64,000 nt of DNA from Gnetum montanum (GCA_015680685.1 MNCI01004112.1:39928-103927), one strand, 5' to 3'. Numbered from the stretch's first letter, positions 34,700-47,644 are shown. Numbers and translations: made by a program. Notes: generated by a model not told the origin, from the sequence alone.

Positions 34700-35848
34700 T
34701 TGAAAGCTTATATCACTTAAGCAGGAAATCATTTGTATTCCATAAATGAGCAACCACAATGTTTATCTCTTATTTCTAAGATAAGTACTAGCAAGTTATG
34801 GCATAAAAGTTTAGGACACTTATGTTCAGGAGACATCTAAGCTCTCATCAAAGCTCAAAGTGTAAGATGCATTCCTCAAGTAAGCCAATGAGAAGAGGTA
34901 TGTTTTGCATGCCAACATGGTAAGCAAACTAGAGCTACCTTTAAGCTAGTAAATTTTCATTGTAAAGATAAGCTTGAATGACTACATATAGATGTCTATG
35001 GATCTTTTGATGTAACTAGTTTTGATGGAAATAAATATTTTTTTCTTATCATTGATGATTATACTTGAATGTCATGGCTAACATGTATTGAGAAAAAGAC
35101 TAATGCATTTAAATGTTTTAAGGTATTTAAAAGTATGGTTGAAATTGATACATTGCTTAAAATCAAAGCTATTAGAATTGACAATGGAGTTGAGTTCATC
35201 TCAAATGAATTTTATGAGCTATGTAAAGATTTAGATATTAAGAGGTAGTTCTCATCAGTTAGAACATTTGAACAAAATCATGTCATAGAGAAAAAAATAG
35301 AACTATACTTGAGATGATCCAACCAATAATAAATGAGAAACATGTACCAAAGTATCTATGGAATGAGGTAGCTAGAATAGTTGTGTATATCATCAATAGA
35401 CGTTTGGTAAGAGAAAATAATGATAAAAATCCTTGTCAAATGTGGTATGATAAATTGAACAATGTTCAATATTTCAAAATTTTTGGTAGCGAGTGCTATA
35501 TTAAGAATCAAGATAATGTTCATAAGCTTAATAGCCAATATGAGGATGGTTTGTTGATTGGATATTCTAGTCATTAAAAATTTTATTATTGCTTAAATTT
35601 AAAAACATTAAAGATTGTTGAAACATCTCAAGTTAAGATTGATGAATTATTTGAAGAGGCTAACAATATGGTTGAGAAAGGTATGAATATAGATGAAGAT
35701 GAAAATGATGATGACATCTTGACATTTGAACAAGCTAATGAGATTGAAGAATAGTAGAGAGCCTTAGTTGATGAGGTAGAAATAGAGAGAGAGGCTACAC
35801 CCAATAATGGTTTAAGGAAGAGAACACTAAGGTTTGAATCCATGATAG
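34700..35848 (+). pseudogene. Copia integrase
   Basis: The GAG-pre-integrase block (SKLWHKSLGHL near 34790) and the zinc-binding CFACQHGKQTRATF (34910) lead into the core. D is in HIDVYGSFD (about 34988), D in IRIDNGVEF (about 35175) and the Glu in the HVIEKKIEL block (about 35280). The C-terminal part includes YIINRRLVR and FKIFGSECYI. Many stops. It is cut at 35853 by copy E; the remaining RT follows at 57193. Confidence 0.85.
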
Positions 35849-35853
35849 ATATC

Positions 35854-36657
35854 TGATGAGCAGCAAGGTATCCCTACACTCAACCATACAAATCCGAGCG
35901 TGCACGCACGATCTGGTTAAATTCCAAGGACTAAGTGCTTATATGCTTTTGTGGAACAAGGATGGGTTAGTCAATCGTTGTCTTTTCAAGCTTACTTACA
36001 TGGCACAATTGTATGATTAAGTAAACTTGAGGTATATGATTTTTATGGCTTTTATATTTTTATGTCCTGGTGCTATAAAGGGAGAAGTGAACTAATTAAG
36101 TAACTATCTTAACTTAACTAATTGGCTACATTCTAACTAGTCCTAACACCAGCATCCATTCCCACTTACCATACACATCCTGAACCAGTGTCACACTACT
36201 AGGATTACCAAATGCTAATCGTTATTGGGTTATCAAGTGTTCCATGAATGCTCAAAGTGTTCGTACTGAGTGTGATTACTTAGTAGAGATTAATAGGGTG
36301 AGAGAAAGAACATTAATTAACTAAGGAAAGAATTAATTACTAAAAAGAACATTAATTAAGAAATTCTGAATGCTACAAGGTTTATCACAAAGTTCATCTT
36401 TATTGTCGTACATAAGGTGTGCATAGGTACACAATGTTCGAATAAAGATCCGTTCACTTTATGACTCCTACTATGGACACTTAGAAATAATTCTATCTCT
36501 AGAAAGAGAAAAGGTAAGAGTTTGGGTAAGGGAGTAAGACTAATTGTCAAAACCAAGTGCGCCTCTTATTTATAGGCAACGAGGAAGGTCTCGATATTGG
36601 ATGCTTGATATTGCTTGGAAGGCTCCAATATCGCAGAACTGATATCATGGTTCACCA
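35854..36657 (-). repeat. 3' LTR of copy E
   Basis: Left boundary TGATGAGCAGC, right boundary TTCACCA (decayed TTCATCA), followed by the complement of the purine tract (TAACCCCACGAC, 36658-36669). The TATA complement TTATTTATAGG is near 36567. U3 has GATATTG/CAATATC repeats. Confidence 0.88.
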
Positions 36658-38555
36658 TAACCCCACGACTGAATGAAAATTCATCCTTAAGTTTCTTACA
36701 AAATATTGAGAAGGTATGGGATTATTGACTGAATGACACTAATAGTGAAATGGGATGATAGACTCAAAGTGTTTGGTGAATGGATCTAAAAGCATATTAC
36801 AAAATTGGTGTTCATGCCCATTGTGGTGAACACTATACATAATGACATTTAGGCCCTTATTTGATAGCTTGAAGAGAGAGAAAAGAAAATGAGGCATGTT
36901 GCTACTGATGTCGAGATTACACCTTCTATTGTTTATACATGGCCACACGATCAAACTTGTTCTTTTGTAAATGCTCTATCTCCAGTCCATCATGAGTGCT
37001 CCCTCCTAGCGTAGCCCATTATTTGTATGATCAACATGTACACACACAACACAATCATGAATTAGCAAGGATAGATAAGTCATCATGCAGTTGATACTTT
37101 ACCTCGATATGAAGCACATTGGCTAGGTTGTGGGTATGGAAGATACTGGATTAAAGGTTTATGATGTAGGGGTGAGATAAATTTGAAAAATTTGGGACAA
37201 GACCCCCACAACTAAGAGAGAACCTCTGGTAGCGATAGTTTGGAAAAATATTAGGAACAAGAAAGATGAGAGAAATAACAATGGTGAAGCCAATAAAATG
37301 GATGTCATGGATGGGGATGAAATGAGAAATGGTTGATTGCAAAGAATGTTAAAAGGAAAGAACTTAATAATTACACCATAAAGGAATGTTAGTGGATCCT
37401 CCCCAAATTAGGCCCATGTCCTTATGCCCTGACAAACCCACAAACCAAAAAGTCTGTAGGCTCTAGGAATGACATATGGAAAACGATGGTTAAATACTTA
37501 CCCATAAGACTTTACCAAAGAATAAAAATGCATCAACCAAGATATAGACTAATAATAAAATTGGAAATGAGGTGGAAAATGTTTAGAAATATGGAAGGAG
37601 AGGAGAAAATGGAATGGAATCCCAAGAGAAAGGTTGTGTAGAGTCCCTTGTGTAGTGTGTGGTTAAGGTGATTGAGTAGAACTCATTCCAAATCTGGATT
37701 CAAACCAACCACATCCAGTGACCTTGCATCAACACACTTGAATAATCCATCTTCCTGAAGTAGCAAGAATGCTTTCACGAGAAGTCACCACCATTCCAAG
37801 AAGAGCGAGATGGAGAAGTAGGAAATAAGACAGGGCCTTAGTTAGAGGGAACCTTCAGGCATGGGTAACATGTCTTTTTAGTGCCATAACCAATGCTTGT
37901 AGCCCAATGTTTTTATTATGTCTAAGAGGTGTGCTTTGAAATCTCACCAGTTTTTTCTTTTCTTTTCTTTATGTGAGAATCACACCATGCAAAGACTTAT
38001 TTTTATTCAATTAACTTCCTAGTAATTGGCTAATAGTAGAATGGCAGAAGATTGTATGAAAAACATCCAACTGCCCAGGAGAATAATGAGCACAAATGTG
38101 TCTAATCCTCTTAAAGTCACATCCTTTTCAACCATTGAGTCTTTCCTTAGTTTGAAGAATATCAAGCCACCAATTCATTAACAAGTTTATTTAGAAAAAG
38201 GGACAGTACAGTTCCAAAGCTAAGGGAGGACTCATTACTTGTTTTATCAAAAGAACCAAATCTTAGTATCAGCATCAAAATTCAAAGGTAAAAACCGAAC
38301 ATTAGCAATCAATGCCATTATAATATAATCCACCATCATGAGCACTTATTATATGATGAATGAAAGTAAATCAAACAAAAAAATAAAGAAATAGTAAAAA
38401 TGGTAACGATGGTGTGAAACAAAAATAAGTAAATATTAAAAGATGTGTAAAACAAAAAGGTGTAAAACAAAAACGTATAAAACAAAAATAAAAAAAGAGC
38501 CGAGGGCTTGGAATGGTTAGCATTGGTGGCCCTCTCCCCCATGACTTAGTTGCAA
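36658..38555 (-). repeat. 3' region of copy E
   Basis: Purine tract complement at 36658-36669, then sequence matching the B and F 3' regions. At the right end are the complement of the internal purine motif (CTCTCCCCCATGAC near 38532) and an AAACAAAAA-rich array (38430-38495), the complement of the T-rich minisatellite. No gene seen. Confidence 0.7.
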
Positions 38556-38818
38556 GGACTAGATTCGAAATAGACAGTAGAGTTGTCTACCAACAAAGGT
38601 AGTATGAGTATTGGTTGTCCTAGGCTCATGGAAAGGTTTGGTTTGTTGGATGTTGACCAATAATCTCTTGTCTAGGCTTTCAGGTTTCAAGATTGTCATG
38701 GCTCCTAAAGGAAAATTTTCATAGATAATATAAGGTCCTTCCCACAGCGTTTGAAATTTAGTGCATTGTGGCACATGTGCGGGATTCCAGTAGAGAAGCT
38801 TATCTCCTGGTTGATATT
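38556..38818 (-). pseudogene. Integrase C-terminal tail, copy E (split by F)
   Basis: The minus strand reads YQPGDKLLYWNPAHVPQCTK, then FQTLWEGPYIIYENFPLGAM and a tail to the stop. This is the chromodomain-like C-terminal part of the integrase. It is separated from the rest (48457-49440) by the insertion of F and shares ATATT at the break. Confidence 0.88.
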
Positions 38819-39638
38819 TGATGAGTGGTGAGGTACCCCTATGCTCAACCATATGAATACGAGCATTTCACGCATGATTCGGTCGAATTCCAAGGACTAA
38901 GTGCCAATGTACCTTTGTGAAACAATACGGGTTGATTAATCATTATCTTTGCAAACTTACTTGTATGTCATGGTTGTATGATTAAGTAAGCTTGAGGCAT
39001 ATTATTTTTATGGCTTTTATGTGTTTTATATCCTACACTAATAAGGAGGGGAGAGAGAAATAACTAAGTAACTAATCTAATTTAACTATTCATTAACTAA
39101 GTTTTAAGTACTCCTAACACTAGTATCCATTCCCACCTGCCGTACACATTCTAAACTAGTGTAACACTATTGGGATTACCAAATGCTAATCGTTACTGGG
39201 TTACTAAGTGCTAAATGCATGCTCGAAGTAGTCATATTGAGTGTATTTAACTAAAGAAGTTGTAAGGTTAGAGAAATCATTAATTAACTAGGAAAGCATT
39301 AAATAATAATTAACACTAATTAATCTATTTTTTATGTTGCAAGATTTATCATAAAGTTCATCTTTATTGCTGTACACAAAGTATGCTCAGGTACACAATG
39401 CTCAAATAAAGATCCGTTCATTCTATGACTCCTACTGTAGGCATGTAGAAATAATTCTAACTTTGGAGAGAAAAAATGGCAAGAGTTTGGCTAATGAATA
39501 ACTTCTAACTATCGAAACAAAGGGTGTCACCTCTTATTTATAGGCAAGGAGATGGGCCGTGATATCGAGTATCCGATATTGCATGGTTGATTCAATATCA
39601 CGGACTCGACATCACATATGCAATATCGTGATTTATCA
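38819..39638 (-). repeat. 3' LTR of copy F
   Basis: Left end TGATGAGTGGTGAGG, right end TTTATCA, followed by the purine tract complement TACCCCCATG (39639-39648). TATA complement TTATTTATAGG near 39534. U3 has several CGATATTG/CAATATCG copies. Confidence 0.9.
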
Positions 39639-41640
39639 TACCCCCATGATTGAATGAAAACTTGTCCTCGAGTTCCTTACAAAATATTGGGAAGGTATGG
39701 GATTATTGATTGAATGACTATTGACTATGAAATGGGGTGATAGAATCAACATGCCCGGTGAATGGATCAATAATACAATACAAGACAACATTAGTGTTCA
39801 TGACCACAATAGTGAACACTGCACATAATGACATCTAGCCTTATTTGGCAGCTAGAAAAGAAGGAGAGAGAGAAAAGAATAAGACGTGTTGCTATTGATG
39901 CCAATATTGCACCTTCCGTTGTTTATCCATAGTCATGCCACCAATCTTGCTCCTTTTGTAAACGTTCCAGTTTTGGTCCATCTTGAGTGTTTCCTCCAGG
40001 CCTAGTTCATTGTTGTACAATCACCATCTGCACACACAACACAGTCACAAATCAGAAAGGGTAGATAAATCACAATACAATTAATACCTTGCCTCGATGT
40101 AAAGTGCATTAGCTGAGTTGTGGTTATGGCAGATACTGATTTTGGAGTTTTAACAGTAGTGACTACCCAAGGTGTAGTGGTTAGAAAAAATTGAAAAAAT
40201 TGTGCCAAGGCCCCCATGACAAAGAGTGTACCTCGAATAGCGATAGGATGGAAAAAAGTAAGGAATAAGAAAGATGGAGAAAAAGTAACAATGAAAATGC
40301 CAATAAAATGAATGTCATGGATGGGGATGAAGCAAAAATTGTTGATTGCAGGAAATGTTTAAGGGAAAGAAATTAACAAGTGCAGCAAAAAGGAATGCTA
40401 ATGGGTCCTCCCCAAAGTAGGCTCATGCCTTTGATGCCTTGACAGACCTACAACCCAAAGAGTCCATAGGCTCTAGGAATGTCATTTGGAAGCAAGAGTT
40501 AAAAACTTACCCACAAGAAATTACTAAGAAAAAATGATGCATCAGCCAAGGTATGGACTAAAGATAAAATTGGCAATGAGGTGAAAAAATGGAAAAGAAA
40601 TGTGGAGAGGAGAGAATGGAATGGAAACCCAAGAACAAGGTTGTGTAAAGTCCCTTGTGTTATTTATGGTTAATTTCCCCATGTAGAACTCATTCCAAAT
40701 CCAGGCTCAACAAACCACTTTCAGTGACCTTGCATCAACACATTTGACCAGCCTATCCTCTTGAAGCAACAAGAATGCCTCTACAAAAAGTCACCACCAT
40801 TTCAAGGAGAGTGAGATGGAGAGCCAATAAGTGAGAAAGGGTCTTAGTTAGAGGGAACCTTCAGGCATGGNGAAGTGAGAAAGGGTCTTAGTTAGAGGGA
40901 ACCTTCAGGCATGGGTAACATGTCTTTTCAGTGCCATAACTAGTGTGTGTAGCCCAATTTCATTATTGTGTCTAAGGGGTGTGCTTTGAATTCTCACTAT
41001 TTTTTTTTTCATGTGAGAACCACACCATGCAAAGACTTAGTTTGATGTACTCAACTTCTGGTGATTTGATGAATGGTCAAAATGGTGGAAAACCCAAGGA
41101 AAAAGCATCCAAGCACTCAAGAGAATAGCCAGTACAAATGCATCAAATCCCCTTGAAGTCACACCCTTTTCATCCTTTGAGTCCTTCCTTAGTTTCAGAA
41201 ATACCTAGCCACCAATTCATTAATAGTTTTATTAGGGAAAGGGATTGTACAGCTGCAAGCCAAGGGAGACCATAGGATTTTATGGATGTATGAACGACAT
41301 GGACTCATTGCTTGTTAATGAAAAGAACCATACCTTAATATCAACATCATGATTCAAAGGTAAAATCAAAACATTAGCAATCGATATGATATTTTTCATA
41401 CCACCATCATGAACACTTGTTGGGTGACGAACAAAATAAAATCACATGAATAAATGGTAAAAATATGAATGATGGTGTAAAAAAAATAAGAAAGATTGAA
41501 GAAATGTGCAAAACAAAAATGTGTAAAACAAAAACAAAAACAAAAATTTAGAAAGAGATGAGGGCCTTCAATGATTAGCAGAGGTGGCCATCTCCCCCAT
41601 GACTGAGTTGGAAGGAGGAGATTCGAAATAATAAGCAAGG
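39639..41640 (-). repeat. 3' region of copy F, with a single-N join
   Basis: Matches the B and E 3' regions. A single N at 40871 is flanked by an exact 42-base direct repeat (40829-40870 and 40873-40914), so overlapping contig ends were left unmerged. The internal purine motif complement is at about 41592-41603 and the AACAAAAA array at 41510-41550. No gene seen. Confidence 0.75.
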
Positions 41641-42760
41641 TTGCCCACCTACAGAGGTAGCATATGTTCTAACTATCCTAAACTCATGGAAAGGTTTTTT
41701 TTATTGTATGTTGACTAACAATATTTTATCTGGGCTCTCAAGTTTATATATGGTCATGGCTCTTGAAGGAAAAATTTCATAGATAATGTAAGGTCCTTTC
41801 CACAGTGTTTGAAATTTGGTATGTTGTGACACATGTGTGGGGTTCTAGTAGAGAACCTTATCTCTAGGTTGGTACTTAACTTTCCTAATTTTTAGGTCAT
41901 GACGTTGTTTATTAAATGCCTTGTACAACTCATTAGATGATAGGGTAGCTAGTCAGTTCTCATCTAGCAAGTCAAGAGTCATCAACCTTTGTTTTTGTGC
42001 TAGATCAAGGTCATGGTTGAGGTCACATGTCGTGGCTAGTGTATGAAGCTCAATTTGGATAGGGAGTGTTGGAAGTTTTCCATACACTAACTCGTAGGGA
42101 GAGTAGCCTATAGGGAGTTTCCATGTGGAGCAGTATGCCCAAAGAGCATCATTCAGTTTAGTGCTCCAATCTTGCCTATACTTGCTAATGGTTCTAGTCA
42201 GTATCTTAGTAATCTCCCTGTTGGTGACCTTGGCTTGATCATTTGCTTAGGGGTGATATGGTGTAGTCAATTTGTGCTCAACCACTAAGCGTTGCATTAA
42301 CTTCTAAAAATTTGCACCTATGAAGTGTGTTCCATTGTTTGAGATAAGTGCACGTGGCACACCAAACCTATTGATGACTTTTTGTTGAACAAATCGTGCA
42401 ACTATAGATGATGTGCAATCTTTGACAGTAGCTGCTTCAACCCATTTTGTTAAGTAGTTTACAGAAACTACAATGTAAGCTTTTCCATTGGACATAGGTG
42501 TAATGGACCCCATGAAATCAATTCCCCAAATGTCGAAGGGTTCTAATGGTTGAATCCATTGTTGTGAACCCTCCATTCTAGTAGTCATTCTCCCATCATG
42601 TTGACAGCGTTCATAAGATTGGACGAAGTGATGGGTGTCCTAGAATAAGGTAGGCCAATAATACCTTGCAAGTAGGATCTTGATGGTCGTTCATCTTCCC
42701 ACATAATGATCCCCACAAGGGCCCTCATGAGCATCTTGAAGAACTCTCAATTGATCTCTA
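41641..42760 (-). pseudogene. Integrase, copy F
   Basis: From the right: HEGPCGDHYVGR zinc-binding segment, core [19 protein letters not shown] (first D kept, about 42525), LISNNGTHF where the second catalytic Asp is Asn (about 42340), and QAKVTNREI where the catalytic Glu is Lys (about 42225). The C-terminal part has YSPYELVYGKLPTLPIQIEL and FQTLWKGPYIIYEIF. Few stops, but two of the three catalytic residues are changed, so it could not integrate DNA. E shares both changes. Confidence 0.92.
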
Positions 42761-43440
42761 TCAGGAACACACCATTAAATGAAGCCATCGGGAAATACTT
42801 TGTAAATTTGTCCATTGATCTCCATAAAACACTTGGCTTTGTGAAGAAACTGTTGTTTCTTCTTAAGGTCTAGCTCTTGTGGTGTTTGTTGGGTAAGGAG
42901 ATAGGTAAGAATGCTACTGTACCAGTTCTTCTTCGTGGGTGATTGATCATTCACTACATCGGCAAAGAGGAACTCATCAAAGAAGTGATCGAAAATGGGA
43001 TACTCGTCCTCTTTTCTATCCTAGTGAAACTGAGATAAATGATTGGAAACTACATTCTCGGTGCCTTTATGATCGATCCTTGTTAGATCGAACTCTTATA
43101 GGATTACCAACCATCATATAATACAAGGGGCTTACCATTGGCTTATTCATGAGGAACCAGATTGCACTATGATCTGTGTGTATGAATACTTTATACCCCA
43201 ATACATAGTGCCTAAATTTTTCTAGTGAAAACACTACAACCATTAATTCGTTTTCTGTAGTAGTATAGTTAAGTTGTGCACCAGCTATTCTTCTACTTGC
43301 ATAGTGGATATAATAAGGATGTTTCTGGTCATCTAACTGTGTAAGTATGGCTCCTAAGGCATAGTTGGATGCATCAGTCATGACATGGAATGGCCTAGAC
43401 TAGTCAGGAGCTTGTAGAATGGGTGTTTCTACTAGCTTCT
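42761..43440 (-). pseudogene. RNase H and connector, copy F
   Basis: The minus strand at 43381-43067 reads MTDASNYALGAILTQLDDQK, HYASRRIAG, ENELMVVVFSLEKFR and VFIHTDHSAIWFL, with all usual RNase H blocks. The connector toward integrase (ILTYLLTQQTPQELDLKKKQ, near 42900) follows. Frameshift near 43075. Confidence 0.88.
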
Positions 43441-44259
43441 GCTTCAGATTTTGGAAAGCTAGTTCGCATTCCCTGGTCCACTCGAAGGGTACATCCTTTT
43501 TTGTCAACTCTACCAATGGTTTTTCAATCTTTGAAAAGTTCTCTATGAATCTCCTATAGTAGCCAGTGTGTCCAAGGAATGACCAAATGTCTTTGATAGT
43601 TTCTGGTTGATGGGTGATTCCTTGGATGACTTTGATTTTCTCAAGGTCTACCTCTATCCCCGCATGTAAAATTTTATGCCAAAGTACTATGCCTTCTTAG
43701 ACCACCAAATAGCTTTTTGTCTAGTTGAGTCTCAAATTAGTTTCTACACATCTTTTCAGCACTTGCTCTAATATGTCCAAAGCTTGATCAAAACTTGCTC
43801 CATAGGTGGAGAAGCCATCCATAAAGACTTCCACACCGTTTCCTATCTGTTGCTGGAATATACTAAGAACTAAGCGTTGAAACGTGGCAGAGGCATTGCA
43901 CAAGCCAAACAACATTTGTTTGTATACAAATGTTCCCCAAGGACTAGTGAACATAGTTTTGGCTTGGTTTTCTAGGGCTATTTGTATTTGGTTATATTCG
44001 CTATAGCCATCCAAAAAACTATAATAGCAATGCCTTGTGATTGTGTCTAAGACTTGGTCAACAAAAGGCAATGGAAAGTGATCCTTGAATGTTGCCATGT
44101 TTAGCAGCCTAAAATCTATGCACACCCTCCATTTGCTTCCTTTTTAGGCATGATTACTAAGGGGCTAACCCATTCACTATCAGCAATGGGGTATATGAAC
44201 CTAGCCTTTAGAAGCTGTTCAATTTCTTCTTTTAATACTTGCTTTAACTTTGTGTTCAA
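43441..44259 (-). pseudogene. Reverse transcriptase, copy F
   Basis: Reads SPLVIMPKKEANGG then, after a frameshift near 44125, MCIDFRLLNMATFKDHFPLP, YYSFLDGYSEYNQIQIAL, MLFGLCNASATFQR and the active site FMDG (expected FMDD, near 43820), losing one catalytic Asp. The thumb part has EGIVLWHKI and WSFLGHTGYYRRFIENFSKI. The motif pattern is that of Athila-type RTs. It would copy element RNA to DNA if intact. Confidence 0.92.
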
Positions 44260-44762
44260 TCACCTTTGTGGTTGTTTTTGAGGCTTCATGGAGGAGCTAG
44301 TGTAGCATATCCTAGGATCTATTCTAGTTAATTCTGGATATGCCCAGGTGAAGGCTTTTGACCACTTTTTTATTACCTTTAGTAGATTCTCTTTTTGTTG
44401 CGGGGCAAGTCTTGCGTTGATGATTACCGGTTTCCCATTCTTAAGGAATGTGTATTCCATACTGGTGGGCAATGGTCTTAGCTCTAGAGGCTCTTGTTTA
44501 AATTTCTTAGGAATTTCCAACTTCCCCCAATTGATGTTTTCTAAGTTAGGGCTGGGAAGTTGGAGGTGGACTTGCTCTAATGCATCAATGCTATCTATGT
44601 GAGTGCAAGTCAATCCCTCAGTTAGTTCCATGCATATAAGTGAGCTGCTTTCTTGATCAGCTATCAACCACTGGGTGTCTTCTTGTCATGTGGCTGCTAC
44701 TTATAGGCACCCTTGTATGTTGATTATTTATGCACACTCATTGCATGCAGGCAATGTTAAAC
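44260..44762 (-). pseudogene. Protease-RT linker, copy F
   Basis: The minus-strand frame 44667-44260 reads ELTEGLTCTHIDSIDALEQV, LEIPKKFKQEPLELRPLPTS and WSKAFTWAYPELTRIDPRIC. This last block is the conserved N-terminal lead-in to RT (the GIDP...H.I region). It matches copy H near 63742-63942. Confidence 0.82.
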
Positions 44763-45760
44763 TTTGTACAACCCTTAATCTCTACATGCAATTGCACCCT
44801 ATGTCACTATATGCGATGCATGGAACCTTCTTCTTCTCGATATTTCTGAAAGTATTCGATATTTCTAGGGAAAGATCATGGATACCTAGGTGTACATCAA
44901 TAGTGCTTAACCATGCCCTTTCCATTATGATTGGGAAGTCCCCCTTATTGTTATTCACTTGAATCACCAGGAAGTCAGCTGGATACAACCACCCACAAAT
45001 AGCGGTAATAATGTCATCCACTAATCCTAAGGGAACAATGATGGAATGGTTGGCTAACTCTAAATGGAAATTGCTCTTTTTTAATGGGGGTAGATTTGAG
45101 GCCTTATACATTTCTTGCAATGTTAGGTTCCCAATCTCTGCATGCAATTGCACCCTGTGTCACTATATGCAATGCATGGAACCTTCTTCTTCTCAATATT
45201 TCTGAAAGTATTCTCCTTAGATATTTCTAGGGAAAGATCATGGATACCTAGGCGTACATCAATAGTGCTTAACCATGCCCTTTCCATTATGATTGGGAAG
45301 TCCCCCTTATTGTTATTCACTTGAATCACCAGGAAGTCAGCTGGATACAACCACCCACAAACAACAGTAATAATGTCCTCCACTAATCCTAAGGGAACAA
45401 TGATGGAATGGTTGGCTAACTCTAAATGGAAATTGCTCTTTTTTAATGGGGGTAGGTTCGAGGCCTTATACATTTCTTACAATATTAGGTTGACACCGGA
45501 ACTTGAATCCAAAAGAGCTTTCCATGGCTCATTTCCAACGATTTGTAGATATATTAGGGGACTCCTAGGATTAGAGAATTTCTTGGGAATGTGGACAGCT
45601 TTGATCCAATCAGTAATGGCATGTGTTAACATGACCATATGCGTTGAATGCGGTGTTAAGTTCGAAGGGGGATCTGAAGCTTTAGTTGATACTAAGATGT
45701 CCAAAGACTCAGCCACTTGGGGTTGCAAAGGCTTGGTTGGACTATTGGTTCTAAAGAAAG
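44763..45760 (-). pseudogene. Protease, copy F, with 356-bp tandem duplication
   Basis: The protease N-part is at 45728-45477 (VMLTHAITDWIKAVHIPKKF, active site LLDSSSG where LLDSGSS is expected). The C-part (MYKASNLPPLKKSNFHLELA, DFPIIMERAWLSTIDV) occurs twice, at 45473-45123 and again at 45153-44782, with a direct-repeat offset of 356 bases and a 6-base length difference near the KENTFR segment. The duplication fuses a second protease half downstream of the first. Confidence 0.88.
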
Positions 45761-47510
45761 ATCTTTTCTTTATATGGTTGTTAGAACCAATAGTAGGTTG
45801 AGGATTAATAGCCCTTGTGGCATTGCATTGCTATGGCTGAGTAGGGAGTTCACCTTGCATTGCTAAAGTAAGTGGTAATGGAGCTATTGGTGGAAGAGAT
45901 GTGGTCGGATTGGAAGGATGGTATACTTGTGAAATATTCCCCCTAGGAGAGGGAGTCCTATAGTACTTGCAAGCTTGGTAGTGATGTTGGAGAGTAACGT
46001 GACTAACAAAGTCACGTGGAGAGATTGGATGCTACACGTAGTATTCATATGGGTCAAGTTGTCGGTAAGGATATTGTTGCCTTGGTGGTGGCATCCCCCA
46101 TGATTGTGGGTGCTACCACTATTGATGTTGGTCAATTGGTTGTGGTGGAGTTCCACTTGGATAATACGTTAAAGGTTGGTGGAACTGCCTTGGGTTACCT
46201 TGAGGATAAGATAACTATCAGGATGTTTACTGTTTGTTTAAACGTGGATTAAGTGCATACACCCCAGACTCCTATAGATATGAGATCATAGGGCAACATC
46301 CCTTAGGATGGTTGTATTAACATATCTCGCATCCACTATCATCATTTGTATCTGAGTTCACAGCCTCTTCAATAATAGCAACTTTACCCTTACCCTTATT
46401 ACGTGCATTTTCTGCTTCTCTCTTTTTTCTTTTGTCATGATCACTACCTCGCTCTCTAGACTCCTCTACTACTTTGAGAATAGTTTGAAACCTACTATCT
46501 AGGGAGATCCACATTTGGTCTACCTTTGCTGATACTTCCGATGCTAACTTTTGGATAGGAAAGGTTTTCCTATTCACCATCTCTTCAAGTGGTGACTCTT
46601 CCTCATCCTCACAAAATCTTACTCCCTTCTTTTGAATGGAAGGATCTCAGTTATATTCTTCTGCACTCTCTCTTTTTCATAGCTCACATTTTTCCTTAGC
46701 AACTTGCTCCAGAAGCCTATGAATTTGATGGATCCTAAGCTCAAATAACCTCCCTTGGGCATAAGTCCCAAGGGTTCTTCTCATTTTATGCCTAAGCCCA
46801 TCTACGAGATGGCGTAGTTGATCTCGTTGCGAATAACCATGGTCAGGACAATGATGTAGTAGTACATAATAGCAGCCCATGGCAGCATCCAATGGTTCAT
46901 GACTTCCTTGTTTCCATCCTTGGATTTGCTTTCGCAAGATAGACACCCAGGAGTATGTTTGGTACTTATCGTTAAATAATTCTAACATAGTACTCCACCT
47001 ACAAATGGATTCTGGTTCCAAGGACTAGTACTAGCTTTCAGCTTCTTTTATTAGTGTCTGTGGGAACAACTTAAGTTTTTTCCACTCATTTTCTATGTTT
47101 TGCAAGGCACACACATTGTGAAATGCTTATAAGTGATTTTGAGTATCAGCGTTATATCCCCCTTCAAATTGTGGGATGTTATTAATGTCTAACCTCTTGA
47201 TCCTACTATCTTTTTGGTGCCTTGTTGGAACTCTCACAACCTCAATTATATCTAGCATGCTTCACATGGTGAGTAGGGATTCATCATGATCATCTCGTTC
47301 ATAGCGTCTATGGTGCCTACGCAGTTCCCTACTCTTCCTTATTCTATGGTGTGATTTCCTAAAGTGTCCTTGTCCTCTGCCTTGGTTGTCTTGTCTGTGA
47401 CTTCCACTTTGTTTACCCTTATCCTTACAATCTATTTCTCTATAGCTACATCTGGACACGGAAGGAGAGGATGAAGGAGATGATGAAGGTAAAGAAGAAT
47501 AGCTCCCATA
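45761..47510 (-). pseudogene. Gag, copy F
   Basis: From the right: Ser/Arg-rich segment (SRCSYREIDCKDKGKQ, 47459-47262), IPQFEGGYN block, retrotransposon gag domain (ESICRWSTMLELFNDKYQTY, LRKQIQGWKQGSHEPLDAAM; 47021-46677), then ASEVSAKVDQMWISLDSRFQ, a Lys-rich stretch and the knuckle CEIC-stop-YNHPKGCC near 46330-46290, and a Pro/Gln/Tyr-rich linker. The part between the primer site and the Ser/Arg segment is shorter than in E and H: the N-terminal domain with FILYQDEQLQW is deleted near 47510. Confidence 0.85.
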
Positions 47511-47625
47511 ACAGTGTCTTATTCAGTGTGCAATGTACTATTATCTTTTTCTTAATCAAGCCTAAGGATTCATTCTAACGATGTGAATGATTTCCTAAGT
47601 TCTACTTAGTGCACAAACAACTAAG

Positions 47626-47643
47626 TCCCCTGTAATAGCACCA
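47626..47643 (-). promoter_or_regulatory. Primer-binding site, tRNA-Asp type, copy F
   Basis: The minus strand reads TGGTGCTATTACAGGGGA, a decayed tRNA-Asp complement, one base from the 5' LTR. Confidence 0.8.
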
Positions 47644-47644
47644 A

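Noticed and set aside
44348-45801. Plus-strand frames across the F protease region (44348-44602, 44675-44962, 45373-45801)
   Set aside because: Shadows of the minus-strand protease and linker, which show clear conserved domains.
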